Shown here: in pieces, positions 31,832-40,606 of the stretch | Layout: each line of letters opens with the position of its first letter | How positions within the stretch are numbered: the first letter of the stretch is position 1 | From: Rhizobium anhuiense | GTDB taxonomy: Bacteria; Pseudomonadota; Alphaproteobacteria; Rhizobiales; Rhizobiaceae | Direction of reading: 5' to 3' | Assembly (NCBI RefSeq): GCF_003985145.1 | Contig: NZ_ML133521.1 | Span: 62,001-126,000, forward strand | DNA: 64,000 bases | Notes under the pieces: model-generated | Seen by the model: only the letters and a program-made list of their open reading frames with translations | Databases searched by the model: none | Told to the model about the DNA's origin: nothing | Made by a program: the position numbers and the translations under genes

Positions 31832-32830
31832 TCAATTGCGGGAGAGCGGTAATTTCGTTCCGGCAAGCGCCCGTTCTTCGAGCACCGTGTGGCGGAAGCG
31901 GAAGAGCTTCGCCGGCCGGCCGCCGGTTTCGCTTTCGGTTCCGCCGGTTTCCTCGACCAATTCCTGCTGTTCGATGAGCCGGCGGAAGTTCTGCTTGTGC
32001 AGCGTCAGCCCGGCCAAGGCCTCGATGGTGCGCTGCAGTCTCAGCAGGGTAAAGCTCTCCGGCATCAGCTCGAAGACGACGGGACGGTATTTGATCTTGG
32101 CTCGCAGCCGGGCGATCCCGGTCGCAAGAATGCGGCGGTGATCGGCAAACATCGCCCGGCCGAGATTGGCCTCCACCCCGCATCCGGCCTCCGAGACGAG
32201 CCCCGCCTCGTAGAGTAATTCGTAGCGCTGCAGCGCCAGATCTTCGTTCCAGCCGCCGCCGTCGAGGCCGAAGGTGAAATCCGCCCGGCGATGGCGATGG
32301 TCGCGCCTTGCCGGATCGGCATCGGCCCAGATCTTCAGACGCGTCATGATTTCATTGAGCACTGCTGGGCGCCCCTGGCGATGGTCTTCCCAGGGGAAAT
32401 ATTCGTACCAGCCGTGCCATCCCGGCCGGCCGGCGCCCGACTGCTCGTTGACGAGGCCGAGATAGCTGATCGAGATCGTCCGTCCGCCTGGGATGTCGTT
32501 GTTCCGGTCGCGGTCGGCGAAGGTATAGAGCTGTTCGAGATAGCCGACGGGATGTTCCGTCTGCTCCTGCACCCACTCGCGCAGCCCCGATTGCAGCGTG
32601 CGATGCCCCATTTCGAAGGGGCCTGACGGCAGCGCATTGCCGGAGCGGATGGTCATCACGCGCGGCTCGTCCCCCGTCACCGCGACGAGCACCGCAATCA
32701 ATTCCGCATGCGCAAAGCCGATCGTCACAGGGGACCGAATACTCCGTTCCGAATGGGTCGAACGGATCATTCCTGACACAGGCCGGGACGGAAGCCAATG
32801 GAAAGGAAGCGCCTTTGCGGCGCTTCCCAC
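31832..32830 (-). CDS. nrtR: NrtR-like regulator of NAD synthesis (Nudix-related domain plus winged helix)
   Basis: Up to 332 residues from GTG 32830; an ATG at 32770 gives 312. The middle resembles the ADP-ribose-binding Nudix domain of NrtR (LIAVLVAVTGDEPRVMTI, ALPSGPFEMGHRTLQSGLREWV, LEQLYTFADRDRNN), with the Nudix box degraded as expected for a sensor. The C-terminal ~110 residues form a winged helix (FELMPESFTLLRLQRTIEAL, HKQNFRRLIEQQELVEETGG). It sits directly upstream of nadABC with two palindromes between. By family knowledge it represses nad genes and is released by ADP-ribose or NAD-related ligands. Confidence 0.85.
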   Translation of the reverse strand: MGSAAKALPFHWLPSRPVSGMIRSTHSERSIRSPVTIGFAHAELIAVLVAVTGDEPRVMTIRSGNALPSGPFEMGHRTLQSGLREWVQEQTEHPVGYLEQLYTFADRDRNNDIPGGRTISISYLGLVNEQSGAGRPGWHGWYEYFPWEDHRQGRPAVLNEIMTRLKIWADADPARRDHRHRRADFTFGLDGGGWNEDLALQRYELLYEAGLVSEAGCGVEANLGRAMFADHRRILATGIARLRAKIKYRPVVFELMPESFTLLRLQRTIEALAGLTLHKQNFRRLIEQQELVEETGGTESETGGRPAKLFRFRHTVLEERALAGTKLPLSRN

Positions 32831-32859
32831 ATCATCGAGACAAGAGAGCGGGTTTGCCC

Positions 32860-33672
32860 CTAGCTATTGCCCGTCTCACTCCGCAGCCGGTCCAGGAAAA
32901 CCTTCAGCTCCGCGTCGTCGACGCTGACGAGATGGCGCTTTTCCGGATAGGCGCCGGTCCTGACATCCTCGGCGAACTCGGTGAAGGCGGCGATGCGTTC
33001 GCGCTGTAGCCGGTCATGTTCGGCGGCGAAGTTGCGATAGACCTTGGCATGGCGCGGATAGTGATCGCGATTGGCGCCAAGCACGTCGTCGGCGAAGAGA
33101 TATTGGGCGTCGCAGCCGCTGCCGGCCCCCATGGAGATCATCAGCATCGAGGTGTTGCTGCTGATGGCGGCAGCGACATCCCCCGGCACGACTTCGATTT
33201 CGGCGGCGAAGGCGCCGGCCTCTTCCAGCGCCTTGGTCTGCCGCCAGATCTCGGCCGCACTCGCCGCGGTCTTGCCGACGGCGCGAAAGCCGCCGGTCCA
33301 GGTCGCCTTCGAAGGGATCAGCCCGAGATGGCCGCAGACGGGGATGCCCTCGTCCCGCAGGCGCCGGATCGTCTGCAGGCTTGCGGCGCAATAGACCGCA
33401 TCGCCACCGGCCTTCAGCGCCGCGAAAGCCGCGCGCAGATAATCCTCCGCCGAGACATGGTCGCCATATTCGAGCCCCGGAATGGCAAAGGGAGTGGGCG
33501 CGGCCTCGCGAAAGACCGGCCCGAGCAGCGAGGGCGGCACCGAGACGATATCGATGCCCGCTTTTTCGGCGGCTTCCGCCTCCTCCAGCGTGGTGACGCG
33601 CAGCATGGTGAGCTGGCGCTTGCCTTTTTCCGCAAGCAGATCGGCGACGGTTGCGCGTCTATGTTTCTTCAT
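32860..33672 (-). CDS. Divergent PanB-like (ketopantoate hydroxymethyltransferase family) protein
   Basis: 270 residues from ATG 33672 (AAGGAA 7 bp upstream). The PanB barrel is recognisable in PVCGHLGLIPSKATWTGGFRAVG (in part), ALEEAGAFAAEIEVVPGDVA (the equivalent of the catalytic Glu) and ISMGAGSGCDAQYLFADDVLG. However, the metal-binding VGDSLG of true PanB reads SVPPSLLG, and the later acidic metal/substrate motif (MVKIEGG) reads AVYCAAS. It may therefore not make ketopantoate. It follows mocF by 42 bp and precedes nrtR by 29 bp on one strand. Possible PEP-mutase-superfamily relative. Confidence 0.75.
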   Translation of the reverse strand: MKKHRRATVADLLAEKGKRQLTMLRVTTLEEAEAAEKAGIDIVSVPPSLLGPVFREAAPTPFAIPGLEYGDHVSAEDYLRAAFAALKAGGDAVYCAASLQTIRRLRDEGIPVCGHLGLIPSKATWTGGFRAVGKTAASAAEIWRQTKALEEAGAFAAEIEVVPGDVAAAISSNTSMLMISMGAGSGCDAQYLFADDVLGANRDHYPRHAKVYRNFAAEHDRLQRERIAAFTEFAEDVRTGAYPEKRHLVSVDDAELKVFLDRLRSETGNS

Positions 33673-33714
33673 CGTCAAATTCCTTCGAAAAAAGCGGTGA
33701 AAATATCGGCCAGC

Positions 33715-34941
33715 TCACGCGGCCAGCAGGGATTTCAGCTTGATGTCGCTGGTTGCGAGCGCTGCCGGGTCCGGATGGGCACGCGCGGCGATCAGCATTT
33801 CGGCGAGCCTGATGTCACGCGCCACGGCATTGCCTGGCCCGATGCCGCTTGCGGCGATCAGTCGCCCGGTGGCGTCGAGATGGAAAAGAATGAAGGCGCC
33901 TGCGCCGAGATCGCGGCGCTGATGCGTGGCGGCTCCTTCGGCAAGGCCCGCAATCTGCAGCGTCATGTCGTATTGATCCGACCAGAACCACGGCACGGCC
34001 GATACGGCCTCGTCGAGGCCGAGCATGTTGGCCGCAGCCAATGTGCCCTGCTCCTGGGCGTTGCGCCAGGATTCGAGCCGCACCCGCCGGCCGCCATAGA
34101 TCGACAGCGGAAAGGAGCAGCAGTCGCCGGCGGCAAAGACATCCGGCACCGAGGTCTGCAGATGAATATCGACGGCAATGCCGTTTTCGATAGTAAGCCC
34201 CGCTCTTTCGGCGATCTCGACATTCGGCCGGGCACCGATGCCGACAAGGGCGAGATCGGCTTCGATCGCCTCACCGCTCGACAATCTGATCTGGGCTTTG
34301 CCGTTTTCCGCAGTCAGCGCCTCGATGGAGACACCGCAGCGGATATCGACGCCCTCGGCGCGGTGGCGCTCGGTAATAAGATGGGCGATCTCCTCCGGCA
34401 CGCCGCGCTTCAGCACGCGTTCCAGCCCTTCGATGACCGTGACCTCGGCGCCGAGCAGCCGCGCCGTTGCCGCAAGTTCCAGTCCGATGAACCCGCCACC
34501 GATGATGGCGATATGCCGTCCCGGCTTCATGACATCACGCAGCGCCGCCGCATCGTGATGGGTCCTCAGCGCGCGAATATGCGGGCTGCCCTGCGGCGCG
34601 CCGGGGAAGGAGCGTGCAGCGGCACCCGTCGCAAGCAGAAGCTTGTCGTAGGAAAGCACGGTACCGTCCGAAAGCGTGACGGTCCTAGATGCGGGGTCGA
34701 GATCCCTTGCCTCGAGGCCGGTCAGCAGCCGGATGCCGTTTTCGACATATTTTTCCGCCGTCGCGATGAATTTCGGATCGCTTGCATCGGTGGAGCCGGC
34801 CTTCGACAGCGGCGGCCGTTCATAGGGCGGAAGCGGCTCGGCGCCGACTAGCGTTACTTCGCCGGCAAAGCCCTTTTCCCGCAAGGCGAAGGCGGCGCGC
34901 GCACCGCATTCGCCTGCCCCCAAGATAACGAAATGAGCCAC
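33715..34941 (-). CDS. mocF: Ferredoxin reductase, MocF-like
   Basis: 408 residues, GTG start after GAGGGAGCTGGAC. FAD site FVILGAGECGARAAFALR, PPYERPPLSK, NAD(P) site IAIIGGGFIGLELAATARLLGAEVTVIE (in part) and VPDVFAAGDCCSFPL identify the oxygenase-coupled FAD reductase group. It would pass electrons from NAD(P)H to the Rieske ferredoxin encoded next. With the ferredoxin and the desaturase-like gene it reproduces mocDEF of rhizopine (3-O-methyl-scyllo-inosamine) catabolism. The symbol is assigned on gene order and family. Confidence 0.8.
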   Translation of the reverse strand: MAHFVILGAGECGARAAFALREKGFAGEVTLVGAEPLPPYERPPLSKAGSTDASDPKFIATAEKYVENGIRLLTGLEARDLDPASRTVTLSDGTVLSYDKLLLATGAAARSFPGAPQGSPHIRALRTHHDAAALRDVMKPGRHIAIIGGGFIGLELAATARLLGAEVTVIEGLERVLKRGVPEEIAHLITERHRAEGVDIRCGVSIEALTAENGKAQIRLSSGEAIEADLALVGIGARPNVEIAERAGLTIENGIAVDIHLQTSVPDVFAAGDCCSFPLSIYGGRRVRLESWRNAQEQGTLAAANMLGLDEAVSAVPWFWSDQYDMTLQIAGLAEGAATHQRRDLGAGAFILFHLDATGRLIAASGIGPGNAVARDIRLAEMLIAARAHPDPAALATSDIKLKSLLAA

Positions 34942-34952
34942 GTCCAGCTCCC

Positions 34953-35267
34953 TCAGAGCGAGATGAAGACGGCGCCGTCTTCGATCTTGACCGGATAGGT
35001 CTTGAGATTGACGCAGACCGGCGCACCCTTGGCTTCGCCCGTCTTGTAGTTGAAGCGGCCGTTATGTTTCGGACATTCGATGATCTCATCCATGACAAGC
35101 CCGTCGGCGAGATGGATATGTTCGTGTGTGCAGAGCCCGTCGGTGGCGAAGAATTCGTCATCCGGGCTGCGATAGACCGCGAAGGTGCGCCCGTCGTGAT
35201 CGAAGCGGATGACATCCTCCTCGTCGATCTCGTCCTTGCCGCAAACCTCAATCCAGTTTCCGCTCAT
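34953..35267 (-). CDS. mocE: Rieske-type ferredoxin, MocE-like
   Basis: 104 residues; the [2Fe-2S] ligands are visible as CTHEHIHLADG and CPKHNGRFN (C-x-H ... C-x-x-H). It is a complete small Rieske ferredoxin with an acidic surface. It lies 11 bp from mocF and 21 bp from mocD. Proposed role: electron carrier from MocF to the membrane oxygenase MocD. Confidence 0.85.
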   Translation of the reverse strand: MSGNWIEVCGKDEIDEEDVIRFDHDGRTFAVYRSPDDEFFATDGLCTHEHIHLADGLVMDEIIECPKHNGRFNYKTGEAKGAPVCVNLKTYPVKIEDGAVFISL

Positions 35268-35288
35268 CTTATCCTCCCTCGATTGTCG

Positions 35289-36377
35289 TTATTGCGCGGC
35301 CGGAGCCAGCTCGTTGTGGAATTCCTCGCGATACGGCCGCGCGGTGGCCGGCAATTCGCGCTTCAGGAAATAGTCCTCGTTGCGCAGCTGGCGCAGGAAG
35401 GCCGGGATCATCTCGCGATAACCGGACAAGATCGACGGGTTCGGCGCCGGCAGGTCGTGCTTGATCATCGCATGCAGCTGCGGCAGCGCGTGGTAGGGCA
35501 CCATCGGAAACATGTGATGTTCGACGTGGTAGTTCATGTTCCAGTAGATGAAGCGGCTGATCGGGTTCATGTAGACAGTGCGGCTGTTCAGCCTGTGGTC
35601 GGTGACATTGTCGGCAAGGCCGCCATGCTGCAGCAGTCCGGTCAGCACATGGTGCCAGGCGCCGTAAAGGCGCGGCAGGCCGATCAGCATCAGCGGCAGG
35701 ATCGAGCCCGTGGCGATCGCCGCGGCGATTGTCGCGACATAGATCGCCAGCCAGATGCGGGCGAAACGGATCGCCTTCGGCTGCTCCATCTCGGGAATGA
35801 AGGTTTTTTCCGCCGCGCTGACGCCGCCGAAGGCATTGCGCAGCATGTCGACGACGGCATGCCAGGCGTCGAGGATGCCGAAGAAATTGAGCACCAGCCG
35901 CAAGAGATCCGGCGGCCGCATGACGGCGATCTCGGGATCGCGGCCGACGATCACCGTGTCGGTGTGGTGGCGCGCATGGCTCCAGCGCCAGGTCACCGGA
36001 TTGCGCATGATCATGAAGCAGGCAATCTGATAGACGGCATCGTTCATCCAGCGCGTCTTGAAGGCGGTGCCATGACCGCATTCGTGCCAGCGGCTGTCGG
36101 AGGCCGAGCCGTAGAGCACGCCATAGGCAAGGAAGAAGGGCAGCGCGATCCACGAGCCCCAGAAATAGATGCCAAGCCCGGCCAAGACCGCCATGCTGCC
36201 GAGCCAGATGACCGTGTCGCGGATCGCCGGCGCATCGGAGCGCTGCATCAGCGCCTTCATGTCCTTGCGCGGAATGTCGGTGTGATACCATTCGGCTGCC
36301 GCCAGCCCCATCTCGACGGCTGTGCGGCCGCTTTCGCCGAGCAGGTCGTAGTCACGTTTCTTTGTCTGGGTCGCCAT
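35289..36377 (-). CDS. mocD: Membrane fatty-acid-desaturase-like oxygenase, MocD-like
   Basis: 362 residues from ATG 36377 (GGGAGGCGGATA upstream). The three di-iron His boxes are HECGH, HARHH and HVEHH, with four or so membrane segments between them. It belongs to the desaturase/alkane-hydroxylase superfamily. In rhizopine users MocDEF is thought to demethylate 3-O-methyl-scyllo-inosamine to scyllo-inosamine. The divergent LacI regulator and an inosose-isomerase-like gene support an inositol-related role, but mocA/mocB/mocC are not in this window, so rhizopine use is not shown. Confidence 0.82.
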   Translation of the reverse strand: MATQTKKRDYDLLGESGRTAVEMGLAAAEWYHTDIPRKDMKALMQRSDAPAIRDTVIWLGSMAVLAGLGIYFWGSWIALPFFLAYGVLYGSASDSRWHECGHGTAFKTRWMNDAVYQIACFMIMRNPVTWRWSHARHHTDTVIVGRDPEIAVMRPPDLLRLVLNFFGILDAWHAVVDMLRNAFGGVSAAEKTFIPEMEQPKAIRFARIWLAIYVATIAAAIATGSILPLMLIGLPRLYGAWHHVLTGLLQHGGLADNVTDHRLNSRTVYMNPISRFIYWNMNYHVEHHMFPMVPYHALPQLHAMIKHDLPAPNPSILSGYREMIPAFLRQLRNEDYFLKRELPATARPYREEFHNELAPAAQ

Positions 36378-36443
36378 TATCCGCCTCCCGTTATGCCCTT
36401 GCCTGGGAGAATAGGTTGACTTTGGCAGGCGCTCAATGCAGGC

Positions 36444-36460
36444 TTGATATATTCTATCAA
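36444..36460. promoter_or_regulatory. Palindrome 1 in the mocD/lacI divergent region
   Basis: TTGATA-tattc-TATCAA, flanked by GGC on the left and AAGCC on the right, which lengthen the symmetry. AT-rich centre; it could also overlap a promoter -10. Confidence 0.6.
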
Positions 36461-36465
36461 AAGCC

Positions 36466-36490
36466 ATCATGAATGGCTTGCATTCATGAT
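36466..36490. promoter_or_regulatory. Palindrome 2 in the mocD/lacI divergent region
   Basis: ATCATGAATG (36466-36475) and CATTCATGAT (36481-36490) are perfect 10-bp arms with a 5-bp spacer, 20 bp before the lacI-type ATG. Likely operator for autoregulation and for mocDEF control. Confidence 0.7.
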
Positions 36491-36510
36491 TGAATACATC
36501 AGGAACGCTC

Positions 36511-37539
36511 ATGCGCCGTCCAACCATATCCGATCTTGCCCGCGCCTCCGGCGTCAGCGTCGCCACCGTCGACCGTGTTCTCAACGCGCGCCACCGGGTG
36601 CGCGAGGAAACAGCACGGCGGGTCTATGATGCGGCGCAGTCGATCGGCTATCACGCCGTCGGCCTGATCAAGCAGCGTGTCTTCGAGGATCTGCCGCAAT
36701 ACAAGCTCGCCTTCCTGCTGCAGAAACCAACGCAGTCCTTCTACCAGAGCTTCGCGCGCGAGATCGAAACGGCAGCGCGGGCGCTGACGACGGCGCGCAT
36801 CCAGACGCAGATCGAATTTCCCTCCGCCGCGACACCGGCTGCGATCGTCGAAAAGATCAAGACGCTCGGCGCCCGCAACCAGGCCGTTGCCCTCGTCGGC
36901 CCGGACTATCCGGCGGTGACGACGGCGGTGGAAGAACTGAAGGAGCGCGGCATTCCTGTCTTCTCGCTGCTCTCCGATCTCGCCACGGGCGTGCGCGACG
37001 CCTATGTCGGGATCAATAACCGCAAGGTCGGGCGCACCGCCGCCTGGACGATCGCGCGCACGGCGCGCCAGCCCGGCAAGGTCGCCTGTTTCGTCGGCAG
37101 CCACCGTTTTCACGGCCATGAGTTGCGGGAAATCGGCTTCCGCTCCTATTTTCGCGAGAATGCGCCGGAGTTCGATGTCGTCGACACGCTGATCAATCTC
37201 GAGACCGCCGAAATCACCCATGAGGCAACCTTGACACTGCTGCAGAAACATTCCGATCTCGTCGGCCTCTATGTCTGCGGCGGCGGCATGGAGGGGGCAA
37301 TCTCAGCGTTTCGCGAAGAAGGCGTCGGCGGCAAGGTCGTTCTCGTGGTCAACGAGCTGACCCCCGACAGCAAAGCCGGTCTTGCCGACGATATCGTCGC
37401 CATGGCGATCGGCACGCCCCTGCCTGCCCTCTGCAAGGAGCTGATGGTGCTGATGACGAGCGCTATCGAAAACGGCGAAACGGCGGTTCCCGGACAACTC
37501 TTCCTGCCTTTCGATATTCATATCTCGGAGAACATCTAA
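36511..37539 (+). CDS. LacI-family regulator (inositol/rhizopine locus)
   Basis: 342 residues from ATG 36511 (AGGAACGCTC). LacI HTH at residues 4-50 (TISDLARASGVSVATVDRVLN; hinge helix in the ARRVYDAAQSIGYH region), then a periplasmic-binding-like domain of the type 1 fold. It is transcribed away from mocDEF and toward the isomerase-like gene, with palindromes on both sides, so it probably controls both units. The ligand is presumably an inositol derivative; this is inference from the neighbours. Confidence 0.88.
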   Translation: MRRPTISDLARASGVSVATVDRVLNARHRVREETARRVYDAAQSIGYHAVGLIKQRVFEDLPQYKLAFLLQKPTQSFYQSFAREIETAARALTTARIQTQIEFPSAATPAAIVEKIKTLGARNQAVALVGPDYPAVTTAVEELKERGIPVFSLLSDLATGVRDAYVGINNRKVGRTAAWTIARTARQPGKVACFVGSHRFHGHELREIGFRSYFRENAPEFDVVDTLINLETAEITHEATLTLLQKHSDLVGLYVCGGGMEGAISAFREEGVGGKVVLVVNELTPDSKAGLADDIVAMAIGTPLPALCKELMVLMTSAIENGETAVPGQLFLPFDIHISENI

Positions 37540-37541
37540 AC

Positions 37542-37561
37542 AATGATGGAATTCCATCATT
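37542..37561. promoter_or_regulatory. Perfect 20-bp palindrome downstream of the lacI-type gene
   Basis: AATGATGGAATTCCATCATT with no spacer, 2 bp after the regulator stop and 138 bp before the next ATG. LacI-family operators are often uninterrupted palindromes of this kind, so this may be a second operator for the isomerase-like gene. It could also act as a weak transcript end. Confidence 0.65.
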
Positions 37562-37699
37562 TCGTTGGAAATTCTCTCAGCAATGAAAGCGGCCACCGGC
37601 AATGACGGATGGATTGCGACGCGAATTCCGATAGAGATTCGCTGACCCATTCGCGAGGACTGCTCCGCCGTGACGCGGAGATCAGGAGGAGAACCAGTC

Positions 37700-38512
37700 A
37701 TGACTACGATCCGTTTTGCGCTCAACCATATGGCCGCCCCGTCGCTTGCCATCGACGATTTTTTCGCGCTGGCCCAATCGCTCGGCATCGATGCCGTCGA
37801 GATCCGCAACGACCTTTCCGGCAATGCCATCCTTGACGGCACCAAACCCGAAACGATCAAGGAGGTTGCTGCCCGCCATGGGCTGACGATCATCTCGATC
37901 AACGCCCTGCAGCGCTTCAACGAGTGGAACGCGACCAGAGCTGCCGAAGCGCAGGAACTGATCGACTATGCCAGCGCGTCGGGCGCCAAGGCGCTCGTCC
38001 TCGTTCCGAAGAACGACGGCACCGGCTGCGCCGATGGCGAACGGCAGGCCAATCTGCGCCAGTCTCTGGCCGCGCTGAAGCCGATGCTCGAGAAGGCCGG
38101 CATCATCGGTCTCGTCGAGCCGCTCGGTTTCGAGATCTGCTCGCTTCGCTCGAAGACCGAGGCGGCCGAGGCAATCAGGGAGCTCGGCGCGGAATCGACC
38201 TTCAGGCTTGTCCACGACACCTTCCACCATCACCTTGCCGGCGAAGCGGCGACCTTCCCTGAGCTGGCCGGCCTCGTGCACATCTCCGGCGTCAGTGATC
38301 CCACAGTTTCCGTTGCCGATATGCGCGATTCCCATCGCGTGCTCGTGGACGGCGACGACCGGCTCGATAATGCCGGGCAGATCAGGGCGCTGCTGCAGGC
38401 TGGCTATAAGGGTCCGTTCTCTTTTGAGCCCTTTGCAGCGGAAGTTCATGCGGTCAAGGACCCGTCCGGGGCGCTTCGCACCAGCATGGACTATCTCAGC
38501 GCGCGGGTTTGA
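37700..38512 (+). CDS. Inosose isomerase / IolI-like TIM-barrel protein
   Basis: 270 residues; ATG 37700 after AGGAGGAGAACCAGTC. AP-endonuclease-2 type xylose-isomerase barrel: LAQSLGIDAVEIRND, GLTIISINALQRFN, metal-binding VEPLGFEICSLR, LVHDTFHHHL and LVHISGVSD, ending in PFSFEPFA. Relatives include 2-keto-myo-inositol isomerase (IolI) and MocC-like enzymes. Its place beside a LacI gene and mocDEF supports inosose or inosamine metabolism. The exact reaction is not decidable here. Confidence 0.8.
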   Translation: MTTIRFALNHMAAPSLAIDDFFALAQSLGIDAVEIRNDLSGNAILDGTKPETIKEVAARHGLTIISINALQRFNEWNATRAAEAQELIDYASASGAKALVLVPKNDGTGCADGERQANLRQSLAALKPMLEKAGIIGLVEPLGFEICSLRSKTEAAEAIRELGAESTFRLVHDTFHHHLAGEAATFPELAGLVHISGVSDPTVSVADMRDSHRVLVDGDDRLDNAGQIRALLQAGYKGPFSFEPFAAEVHAVKDPSGALRTSMDYLSARV

Positions 38513-38576
38513 GACCTGAGTGAAACGTCGCCTGATACTGTTATTGGTGTCGGGACGGCGGGGGAACGATTGTCAC

Positions 38577-38602
38577 GATTGGCCGCACTGGCGCGGCCAA
38601 TC
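38577..38602. terminator. Bidirectional hairpin between isomerase-like gene and cobM
   Basis: GATTGGCCGC-actggc-GCGGCCAATC, a perfect 10-bp stem in the 98-bp gap between convergent genes. No long T-run, but its position favours a shared transcript end. Confidence 0.65.
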
Positions 38603-38610
38603 GCTTGAAG

Positions 38611-39369
38611 TTATTCCCTGCCTCTGAACCGGCGTTGATAGGCCGGATCATAAAGTGAACTTTCGCGGAAATCCTCGGCCGCGAGCGAAGGGCCGACGAA
38701 GATGATCGCCGTGCGTTCGATCGGTTCGACCGCAACCTTTGCTTCGATATCGGCGAGCGTGCCACGGAGGATGCGCTCGTCCGGCCAGGAGGCCTTGACG
38801 ACGATGGCGACCGGGCAGTCGACGCCGTAAAGCGGGGTCAATTCCTCCACCACTTGGCTCAGCGCATGGATGGCCAGATGGATCGCCAGCGTGGCGCCCG
38901 TCGCGCCGAATTTTGCCAGCGTCTCGTCGTTCGGCATCGGTGATGCGCGGCCGGAAACGCGGGTCAGCACCAGGCTCTGCGCCACTGCCGGGATCGTCAG
39001 CTCGCGCCCAAGCGTCGAGGCGGCGGCGGCAAAGGCTGGAACACCTGGCGTCATCGTATAGTCGATGCCGTGTTTTTGCAGCCGGCGCACCTGTTCGGCC
39101 ACCGCACTCCAGACGGAGAGATCGCCGGAATGCAGCCGGGCGACATCCTGGCCGGCCGCGGCAGCGCGAAGATATTCCGCCTCGATCTCGTCAAGCGACA
39201 TCGGCGCCGTATCGACGATGCGTGCGCCCGGCGGGCAATATTGCAGCAGTTCGGGCGAGACGATCGAGCCGGCATAGAGACAGACCGGGCATTGGGTGAT
39301 GAGATCGCGGCCGCGCACCGTGATCAGATCCGCAGCACCTGGGCCAGCGCCGATGAAATGCACCGTCAT
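38611..39369 (-). CDS. cobM: Precorrin-4 C11-methyltransferase
   Basis: 252 residues of the tetrapyrrole methylase fold: [49 protein letters not shown] and [19 protein letters not shown]. It uses S-adenosylmethionine to methylate C11 of precorrin-4 in aerobic cobalamin synthesis. It starts 4 bp after cobL on the same strand and ends the cob operon. Confidence 0.93.
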   Translation of the reverse strand: MTVHFIGAGPGAADLITVRGRDLITQCPVCLYAGSIVSPELLQYCPPGARIVDTAPMSLDEIEAEYLRAAAAGQDVARLHSGDLSVWSAVAEQVRRLQKHGIDYTMTPGVPAFAAAASTLGRELTIPAVAQSLVLTRVSGRASPMPNDETLAKFGATGATLAIHLAIHALSQVVEELTPLYGVDCPVAIVVKASWPDERILRGTLADIEAKVAVEPIERTAIIFVGPSLAAEDFRESSLYDPAYQRRFRGRE

Positions 39370-39373
39370 CTCG

Positions 39374-40606
39374 TCATCCTTTCGTCCAGCGCCACTGCGT
39401 CACCGGCATCGCCGGCCGCCAGCCGCTCATGCCGCCGACGGGCTGGGCGCGCGATATTTCGATCCGCGTGAGGGAGCCGCCGCGTTTGGCATGTTCGCCG
39501 AGCAGCGCGGCTTCCATCTCCAGCGTCACGGCATTGGCAACGAGCCGCCCTCCCCGCTTCAGCGCGGCGATCGCAGTCTCGATAACACCCGGTTCGCTGC
39601 CGCCGCCGCCGAGGAAAATCACATCCGGTTCCGGCAGGCCCTTCAGCGCGTCGGGGGCGGCACCTTCGACGACAGCAAGATGCGGCACGCCGAAGGCGGT
39701 TGCATTGCGGGCGACCCGTGCGGCCCGCGCCGGCGATTGTTCGACGGCGATCGCCTTCAGGCTGGGATCGGCGAGCATCCATTCGATGCCGATTGAGCCC
39801 GCGCCGGCGCCGATATCCCAGAGCAGTTCGCCGTGACGCGGCGCGAGCGCCGAAAGCGTCATCGCCCGGATTTCACGCTTGGTGATTTGTCCGTCATGCT
39901 CGAACAGCTCGTCCTCGATCCCTGCAGCATAAGGCAGGATGCGAGCCCCCTCCCCTGCCGCAACATCGACGGCGCAGACATTCAGAGGATCGATGTCCAC
40001 GAGATCGAAATCCGCCGCCACAGCACGTCTTTGCCGCTCCCGCGCGCCGCCAAGCGCCTCGAGCACGGTAAGCTGCGACTGACCGAAGCCGGTCGCGGCA
40101 AGCAGGGCAGCCAGATCGCCTGGCCCCTTTTCGTCCGAGGTGAGCGCGAGGATGCGCCGCCCGGGATGCAGATGCGGCCGGATCAGGTCGATCGGCCGGC
40201 CATGCAGCGAGACCGTCGCGACCGCCTGCAGCGGCCAGCCAAGGCGGGAGGCAGCAAGGCTGAATGCCGAGGGCGCCGGAATGATGCGCATCTCGTGCGC
40301 CGCCGCGTGGCGGGAGAGCGTCGCGCCGACGCCGTAGAGGAAGGGGTCGCCGGAGGCGAGCACGACAACAGGCGTGCCGCGCCTTTCAAGAATGGCGTCG
40401 ACCGAGCGTTCGAATGGGCTCTGCCAGGAAAGCTTTTGGCCTGATATCAGCGAGGCCGCGAGTGCATGATGGCGCGCACCGCCGAAGACCGCAGGTGCTG
40501 CCGCGATCAGCCTCTTCGCCTCCTCACCCAACCCTTCTGGACCATCTTCGCCGATGCCGATAATAGTCAGCCAGCGCTGGCCGGACGCAGGAGAGACATC
40601 AGACAT
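39374..40606 (-). CDS. cobL: Precorrin-6Y C5,15-methyltransferase (decarboxylating)
   Basis: 410 residues: N-terminal CobE-type methylase half ([33 protein letters not shown]) and C-terminal CbiT-type half ([41 protein letters not shown], in part), i.e. the fused bifunctional enzyme. Its ATG (complement of 604-606 in 40604-40606) shares two bases with the divergent cobK ATG, so each gene's upstream region is the other's coding sequence. No good ribosome site is seen for this start (GGGG only). Confidence 0.93.
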   Translation of the reverse strand: MSDVSPASGQRWLTIIGIGEDGPEGLGEEAKRLIAAAPAVFGGARHHALAASLISGQKLSWQSPFERSVDAILERRGTPVVVLASGDPFLYGVGATLSRHAAAHEMRIIPAPSAFSLAASRLGWPLQAVATVSLHGRPIDLIRPHLHPGRRILALTSDEKGPGDLAALLAATGFGQSQLTVLEALGGARERQRRAVAADFDLVDIDPLNVCAVDVAAGEGARILPYAAGIEDELFEHDGQITKREIRAMTLSALAPRHGELLWDIGAGAGSIGIEWMLADPSLKAIAVEQSPARAARVARNATAFGVPHLAVVEGAAPDALKGLPEPDVIFLGGGGSEPGVIETAIAALKRGGRLVANAVTLEMEAALLGEHAKRGGSLTRIEISRAQPVGGMSGWRPAMPVTQWRWTKG

